Source of the DNA: Thermoplasmata archaeon
Lineage (GTDB): Archaea; Thermoplasmatota; Thermoplasmata; Lutacidiplasmatales; UBA184
Direction of reading: 5' to 3'
DNA length: 6,091 nucleotides
NCBI GenBank assembly: GCA_030042815.1
Contig: JASHYY010000232.1
Coordinates: forward strand, 1 to 6,091
The notes beneath the pieces were generated by a model. The model was not told the origin of the DNA. It was given only the letters and a program-made list of their open reading frames with translations, and did not search any database. Position numbers and translations under genes: made by a program. Shown here piece by piece: positions 5,900 to 6,091 of the stretch; positions within the stretch are counted from its first letter, which is position 1; each line of letters starts with the position of its first letter.

Positions 5900-6091
5900 G
5901 TGGCGGCGCACCCCGGCTCCGGTCGGCCGGAGGGGTTCCGGTTCCGCCGGCTCGACAAGCCGGAGGAGTTCCGCCAGGTCGACGAGGTCCAGCACGCGGT
6001 CTGGGGCCCGGAGTCGACGGTGTCGGTCCCCCCGCCCCTCCTGCGGGTGCTGCAGGACAACGGCGGCCTCGTGCTCGGTGCGTTCGCCGAC
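5900..6091 (+). CDS. GNAT-superfamily acetyltransferase, N-terminal fragment cut by window end
   Basis: The first 64 codons of a gene that runs off the right edge. The peptide has FRFRRLDKPEEFRQVDEVQ (13-31), then AVWGPE (33-38), VPPPLLRVLQDNGG (43-56) and LVLGAFAD (57-64). This matches the opening of the predicted GNAT acetyltransferases of the COG3375 type: an EF..V..VQ..VWG helix followed by a hydrophobic PP.LL..L..NGG segment and the first core strand. Such enzymes would transfer an acyl group from a CoA thioester, but the substrate of this group is not established to my knowledge. The acetyl-CoA binding loop lies beyond the window. I chose the GTG at 5900 because it gives the frame with family similarity and because a TATA-like box sits exactly 28 nt upstream. 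Confidence 0.75.
   Translation, partial: MAAHPGSGRPEGFRFRRLDKPEEFRQVDEVQHAVWGPESTVSVPPPLLRVLQDNGGLVLGAFAD

Noticed and set aside
1..6091. CRISPR arrays, insertion sequences, integrases or phage genes
   Set aside because: I saw no regularly spaced direct repeats, no terminal inverted repeats and no transposase or integrase motifs on either strand.

Overview
This GC-rich window looks archaeal, most likely from a high-GC member of the Thermoplasmatota. The evidence is a TrmI-type tRNA m1A methyltransferase with archaeal motifs, a tRNA gene with no encoded CCA, and AT-rich TATA-like boxes that stand out from the GC-rich background. At three protein genes the box lies exactly 28 nt before the start codon, which is the geometry of archaeal leaderless transcription. 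The phylum assignment is an inference: it rests on overall gene style and on a small two-helix protein that resembles a Thermoplasma-lineage family.

Minus-strand half (24-3706, read right to left): a tRNA-Gly(GCC) gene with its own TATA box comes first. A three-gene cluster follows: an alpha/alpha-toroid (prenyltransferase/squalene-oxidase-repeat) protein with a leaderless GTG start, a cytoplasmic gamma-glutamyltransferase-family Ntn hydrolase 18 nt downstream, and an alpha/beta hydrolase of the peptidase S33 (proline iminopeptidase-like) type. The hydrolase may also have its own promoter: a TATA-like element lies inside a 15-bp palindrome that contains the stop codon of the gamma-glutamyltransferase-like gene. 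None of the three proteins has a signal peptide. Two are probable amide/peptide hydrolases, so a shared role in intracellular breakdown of peptides or gamma-glutamyl-type compounds is plausible but unproven.

Plus-strand half (3771-6091): trmI is divergent from the tRNA gene and overlaps (ATGA) an unrecognised multi-pass membrane protein. Next come a 142-residue two-helix membrane protein and a GNAT-type acetyltransferase cut by the window edge, each with its own predicted leaderless promoter.

There is no CRISPR array, mobile element, phage gene or obvious horizontally acquired island. The window is mostly ordinary chromosomal sequence. The points most worth a second look are the fixed promoter geometry, the palindrome over a TATA box, the altered substrate-binding region of the gamma-glutamyltransferase homologue, and the unknown membrane protein coupled to trmI.
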